Shown in pieces: positions 6,746 through 9,503 of a DNA stretch of 9,503 bases. The stretch lies in contig JBGTLA010000146.1 of the NCBI GenBank assembly GCA_041744375.1, positions 1 to 9,503 on the forward strand, given 5' to 3'. The number at the start of each line of letters is the position of its first letter. Within the stretch, counting starts at the first letter, position 1. Source of the stretch: JBGTLA01 sp041744375 (GTDB taxonomy: Bacteria; Actinomycetota; Acidimicrobiia; Spongiisociales; ZC4RG35). The notes beneath the pieces were generated by a model. It did not search any database. It saw nothing but the letters and a program-made list of their open reading frames with translations, and was not told the origin of the DNA. The translations under genes were made by a program, and so were the position numbers.

Positions 6746-7837
6746 CTACGGGATTCCAGCTCCCCGAATCATGATTAGGTCGCCCGTGTTTTGGCTGGTC
6801 AACGATCCGAACGCATCGCTCATGTCGATTGCGATGCCTCCCGTGACCCCGCCGGTCAGGTCGGCGTTACGGCTGGAGAACTTTCCCCGGAACATGATTC
6901 GAACACCGTCAAACGTCGACTTCTCCTTGAACTGGGACTTGGAGATACCCCCGACCCCATCCCAGACGATGTCGGCGGTGACATCCGCCGAGCCGAGATC
7001 GGTACATTCGAAGTCCTCGAAGTCGAAACTCCCGGTGCAGGTCTGGCCAAACAGAACGAGATCGGTCTCAACCCAGGCCGATCGAAGCTTCTTGTCGATA
7101 GCGAACTGGTCTTTGCTGAGTTCGGCAAAGCCGAACCACTCGGTGAAGCTGAACGTGCCCTCCTCTTCATCGAACGTCTCCTCGAACGTCGACACGAAAA
7201 GCGAAGAGAACTTGCTCGGCTTTCCCTTTTCATGCGACTGCCCGTCGACGAGGTTGACCGATGTGAAGCTGAATGCTCCCGTCGTCTCGTCGAATTCCTC
7301 GATGAAGGCATCCGCGATCAACCCTCTGAACTGGCTCTTGAAGATGATCGGCTTACCCGTCGTCTTCCCTGGTTCGGCAAAGGAGATCTCCAGCAGCCCG
7401 CCGAAGTCTCCACCAAAAGACCCAACCTGGACCAGATATGTGACCCCTGCCTCTGCCTCGAAGGTCAACGCGGCTTGGAGACCAAAGAACGTGTCGTCAT
7501 TGCAGTCCACGAAGGAGAGGTCGCCCAATCCGGAACCGGTGTAGACAGCCAAAGTGGTGTCATAGTCGGAGCCGGCGGTGTTCACCGACACCGGTTGGGT
7601 GGTGTCGAGGGTCAAGGCGTACCAGACCGTGGAACCTCGCGGTGGGCAGACCTCATCACCCTCAACTGGTTCGCCCGGCTCGACGGTGGCATCCGTCGTG
7701 TCAACCGTCTCGGTGAAAGGCAACGCAGTCACCCCAGTGGCCGCGGTCAGGTCATCGTTGGCCGGCTGAGCGACAGCGGGCGCCATAAACGCCGTGACGG
7801 TCAGCACAACCGTGACCGGGATAAGAAAACGTTTCAC
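6746..7837 (-). CDS. Secreted protein: PPC-like domain plus unknown repeat-bearing domain
   Basis: The start is the GTG at 7837, with AAGGAGG six bases upstream. It begins a Sec signal peptide, VKRFLIPVTVVLTVTAFMAP, with probable cleavage after AVA at residue 23. The mature protein first has a beta-sandwich of the pre-peptidase C-terminal (PPC)-like type (about 25-154). It is recognised by NDDLTAATGV, TVWYALTL, the block AGSDYDTTLAVYTGS (88-102) and YLVQVGSFGG. The rest (about 165-363) is an acidic, Phe-rich beta domain that I do not recognise. Within it, FRGLIADAFIEEFDETTGAF and FSSLFVSTFEETFDEEEGTF are two copies of one unit about 40 residues apart. Cysteines at 64, 112, 267 and 278 could form disulfides. 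No protease or other catalytic motif is visible, so an adhesive or structural surface role is a guess. The gene seems intact and monocistronic, with a hairpin terminator behind it. Confidence 0.8.
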   Translation of the reverse strand: MKRFLIPVTVVLTVTAFMAPAVAQPANDDLTAATGVTALPFTETVDTTDATVEPGEPVEGDEVCPPRGSTVWYALTLDTTQPVSVNTAGSDYDTTLAVYTGSGLGDLSFVDCNDDTFFGLQAALTFEAEAGVTYLVQVGSFGGDFGGLLEISFAEPGKTTGKPIIFKSQFRGLIADAFIEEFDETTGAFSFTSVNLVDGQSHEKGKPSKFSSLFVSTFEETFDEEEGTFSFTEWFGFAELSKDQFAIDKKLRSAWVETDLVLFGQTCTGSFDFEDFECTDLGSADVTADIVWDGVGGISKSQFKEKSTFDGVRIMFRGKFSSRNADLTGGVTGGIAIDMSDAFGSLTSQNTGDLIMIRGAGIP

Positions 7838-7843
7838 CGGCTT

Positions 7844-7850
7844 CCTCCTT
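7844..7850 (-). promoter_or_regulatory. Strong ribosome binding site that fixes the secreted-protein start
   Basis: AAGGAGG on the minus strand lies six bases before the GTG at 7837. It settles the start in favour of the residue that opens the signal peptide. The frame upstream of it, open to 8068, encodes only arginine-rich non-protein-like sequence. Confidence 0.8.
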
Positions 7851-8066
7851 GATCGATCATGCGCCCCGCAGACGCACCAACGCCGACGTCGGCTCAGTGC
7901 GAGCCTTCCTCGACCCAGGCTACACCAGCGAAGTTCCCCTCCGTTATGGCTACTTTTCGCGACCTCGCCGCCGATTCGCTCCCCGGTTCCCGTTGCGAAG
8001 CTCGACCGCCGACTCGTCCCGCCCGAGCGACAACCGAATGTTGTGGCGGCGCCGGGATAAACCGGC
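7851..8066. other. Upstream region of the secreted-protein gene
   Basis: This stretch should hold the minus-strand promoter of the secreted-protein gene and perhaps the 5' border of the intron remnant. A GTGCGAG at 7897-7903 resembles the GUGYG 5' end of group II introns but is far too short to rely on. A small GCCGG/CCGGC hairpin lies at 8051-8066. I see no protein gene and no clear -10/-35 pair. Confidence 0.3.
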
Positions 8067-8480
8067 ATGGAGAAGGAGATGAGAGAGCTCTACATCGAAG
8101 GAGTAGCGATCCACGGTGGCCCCGAGCCGTGCGTTGGCGTCCGCGAGGGCGTCGGCGAAGCGTCGGCAGGGGTACGCGTAGGCTGGGCTATCGAGCCCCG
8201 AAATTGGTGCAGTTGAGGTGCCGACGCTCTCGCAGCAGGCGGAAGGCAACACCGCGGGCGGCGTTTTGCGAGCCGCTGGCGGACCTCGCGGGGTCCAAGA
8301 ACCTGTGCATGCGCGGAGTCTCCATGCGCGAGAACCGGGAGATCCCACGGTCATCCGCTTGTCTTGATGGTTGAGCGGGTCGTGCGGGGAAGGCAGGAGC
8401 CGTAATCCCGTGATGTACGATCGTGGGAAGTCAGACGATCTCGTAGTACCTGCGAAGCTGGCGAACAACGCCTGGGATCG
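8067..8480 (+). mobile_element. Probable group II intron 5' remnant, no reverse transcriptase
   Basis: Conserved peptides that are habitually predicted in the RNA region just upstream of bacterial group II intron reverse transcriptases appear here in three frames. A 49-codon frame (8067-8216) reads MRELYIEGVAIHGGPEPCVG and later GWAIEPRNW. A second frame, around 8290-8370, reads NLCMRGVSMRENREIPRSSA. A third, from 8411, reads VMYDRGKSDDLVVPAKLANN. I recognise these from memory as intron-leader translations; they reflect conserved RNA sequence more than protein. The usual continuation into an RT/maturase ORF is absent: after about 8480 the sequence changes, and from 8536 it is a different gene fragment. 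It is therefore a deleted intron. The exact 5' end is not determinable. Confidence 0.55.
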
Positions 8481-8533
8481 GGCGGCCGTCTCGACGGACA
8501 GTCGTGGATCTGTGGGTTGCAGGGGGGGCGGAG

Positions 8534-8680
8534 TTATCCGGCGGGTAGGACCAGTCCGTTGGTGCCGTCCACGATGACTATTTGGCCGTCTTGGAGTCGC
8601 CTGGTGGCGTTGCCGGTGGCTACTACTGCAGGAACGCGGTGCTCGCGGGCGATGATGGCGGGGTGCGAGAGGAGCCCTCG
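8534..8680 (-). pseudogene. 3' fragment of a PEP-utilising enzyme (swivelling phospho-His domain)
   Basis: The minus strand encodes 48 residues ending at TAA (8534-8536). They include GLLSHPAIIAREHRVPAVVA, then GNATRRL and a final strand VIVDGTNGLV. This is the C-terminal end of the mobile domain of PEP synthase, pyruvate phosphate dikinase and rifampicin phosphotransferase relatives. The His of the SHPA motif (residue 6 of the fragment) is the one that carries phosphate between active sites. The family normally ends close to here, so the natural stop is preserved. Everything N-terminal of the motif is missing, because the coding signal ends at about 8680 where a WD40 fragment on the opposite strand begins. 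There is no start codon. Which member of the family it came from cannot be told. Confidence 0.7.
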
Positions 8681-8682
8681 CT

Positions 8683-9296
8683 CACACGTTTCCCGGCCAC
8701 GCCGACCGGGTGGCTGTCAGCGGAGAAGGAGCGGGGCGACTGGAAGGCGTCACCGCGGTGGTGGCGCATCTGGACGGGACGCGCACCTTCTCCGGCGGCG
8801 TGGATGGAACGGTGCGCGAGTGGGATCTGTCCACCGGGGCAGGCCGAATCCTCCACACCTTCGACTACGAGGTCTTCTCGGTGACGGCAACCCCCGACGG
8901 TTCGCGGTTGGTGGCGAATGACGCTACCGGCGGGATCGTGGTCTTGGACGCAGACTCCGGTGACGTGGTGCTCAGCCCGGAGAGGACGTCGGGCAGGAGC
9001 GACTCGTCGTCTCCCCCGACGGCCGCCTCCTGGCCGGAGCCGGCCCGGGCCCGTTCGTCCACCTCTGGGACATGGTGAGCGGCCGAATCGTGCGTCGTCT
9101 CCATGGGGCGATCTACCCGCCACTCGGCATCGGATTCGTCAACGGAGGGGGCGAGCTGCGAGTAGCCGCAGGGGACGGGGTCGAGCGGGGATACGTCCTC
9201 GACGCCGAGCGCCTGCTCCAACTGGCGCTCGCCTCGGCCACGCGTGAGATGAGCGAGTCGGAGTGCCTCGAGTATCTGCATCGTCCCTGTGATTGA
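8683..9296 (+). pseudogene. C-terminal WD40-repeat protein fragment with one-base frameshift
   Basis: From about 8683 one frame encodes HTFPGHADRV, then GVTAVVAHLDGTRTFSGGV leading to DGTVREWDLSTG, then further blade-like sequence up to DSGDVVLSP. Near 8976-8979 the reading shifts: the neighbouring frame continues with LVVSPDGRLLAGAG and VHLWDMVSGR. It ends in ATREMSESECLEYLHRPCD with TGA at 9294-9296. That ending matches the tails of large actinobacterial WD40 regulators (AfsR/SARP-type or BTAD-linked ATPases). Restoring one C in the CCC run at 8976-8978 joins both parts perfectly. The N-terminal part of the protein is missing, with no start codon upstream; the frame runs into a stop at 8653-8655. 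Cytosolic regulator or scaffold in origin, now almost surely inactive. Confidence 0.7.
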
Positions 9297-9369
9297 GCTG
9301 GCCGGAGTCTGCCGATCTCATCGCGAACAGGCCACAAACGCCAAAGGGCCAAGTTGTCCAGCCTGGCTG

Positions 9370-9503
9370 TCATGCCGTGACCCCGCTTGGCAGCGGACGT
9401 CTCGTTGCCAGAAGGTAGACGGCGGGCAGCTGTGCCAGGGCGTAGAGGATGTGGCTGGCGTAGTGGTCAAACGACTGTTCGGGTGAGAAGGGAAGGATCG
9501 GAA
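9370..9503 (-). CDS. 3' end of a membrane protein gene running off the window
   Basis: The minus strand encodes 43 residues to a TGA at 9370-9372, entering from beyond the right edge. The sequence contains FDHYASHILYALAQLPAVYL, followed by LATRRPLPSG. A hydrophobic stretch followed by a short basic tail suggests a final transmembrane helix with a cytoplasmic C-terminus. The family cannot be recognised from this piece. It is convergent with the WD40 fragment, 73 bases away, and the spacer between them shows no clear terminator. Confidence 0.5.
   Translation of the reverse strand, partial: PILPFSPEQSFDHYASHILYALAQLPAVYLLATRRPLPSGVTA

Noticed and set aside
6791..7852. Plus-strand frame of 353 codons
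   Set aside because: Antisense to the secreted-protein gene, whose signal peptide, ribosome binding site and domain pattern are convincing.
7950..8468. Minus-strand frame with RRFADALADANARLGATVDR
   Set aside because: It looked protein-like at first, but it is the exact reverse complement of the conserved intron-leader sequence.
1..9503. CRISPR array, tRNA, rRNA, toxin-antitoxin or defence operon
   Set aside because: Looked for spaced direct repeats, cloverleaf ends and typical small gene pairs; none was found.

Overview
The window looks like chromosomal DNA from a high-GC actinobacterium. The GC-rich codon use, GTG starts, ISL3-type transposase, WD40 tail and class I methyltransferase are all compatible with the Acidimicrobiia or a neighbouring lineage, but no rRNA or tRNA is present to settle this. 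About five genes look intact. Much of the rest consists of broken or partial genes, several of which have no usable start codon and are visible only by translating frames directly.

Left part (1-2914): a membrane-anchored cupredoxin (192-986, +) is followed by a strong CsoR-like copper-repressor operator (989-1006). Next comes a small membrane ORF cut short after about 55 residues. A convergent gene (1188-2345, -) encodes a polytopic membrane protein that resembles the sensor half of an actinobacterial histidine kinase but has no kinase core. Divergent from it is a SAM-dependent methyltransferase (2501-2914, +) that stops abruptly after its HCLPG motif.

Central part (2946-5190): an AraR-type regulator (GntR winged helix plus LacI-type sugar-binding domain, 2946-4052, -) is divergent from a lipoprotein with two NTF2/SnoaL-like domains (4162-5190, +). 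The AT-rich spacer carries a consensus -35 box and two tandem palindromes, which suggests the regulator represses the lipoprotein gene and perhaps itself.

Right part (5190-9503): a decayed ISL3-family transposase (about 5191-6228, -) lies beside the tail of a beta-propeller protein (6288-6536, -). An intact secreted protein follows (6746-7837, -), with a PPC-like domain and an unrecognised repeat-containing C-terminal domain, and a terminator hairpin sits behind it. Beyond its start lie a probable group II intron 5' remnant (about 8067-8480, +), the last 48 codons of a PEP-utilising enzyme swivel domain (8534-8680, -), a WD40 C-terminal fragment with a one-base frameshift (about 8683-9296, +), and the 3' end of a membrane protein gene (9370-9503, -). 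This half reads as a rearrangement-prone accumulation site of gene fragments.

The best leads are the AraR-type regulator, operator and double-NTF2 lipoprotein module, the CsoR-like site between the cupredoxin and the truncated membrane ORF, and the novel C-terminal domain of the secreted protein. No CRISPR array and no clear defence system was seen.
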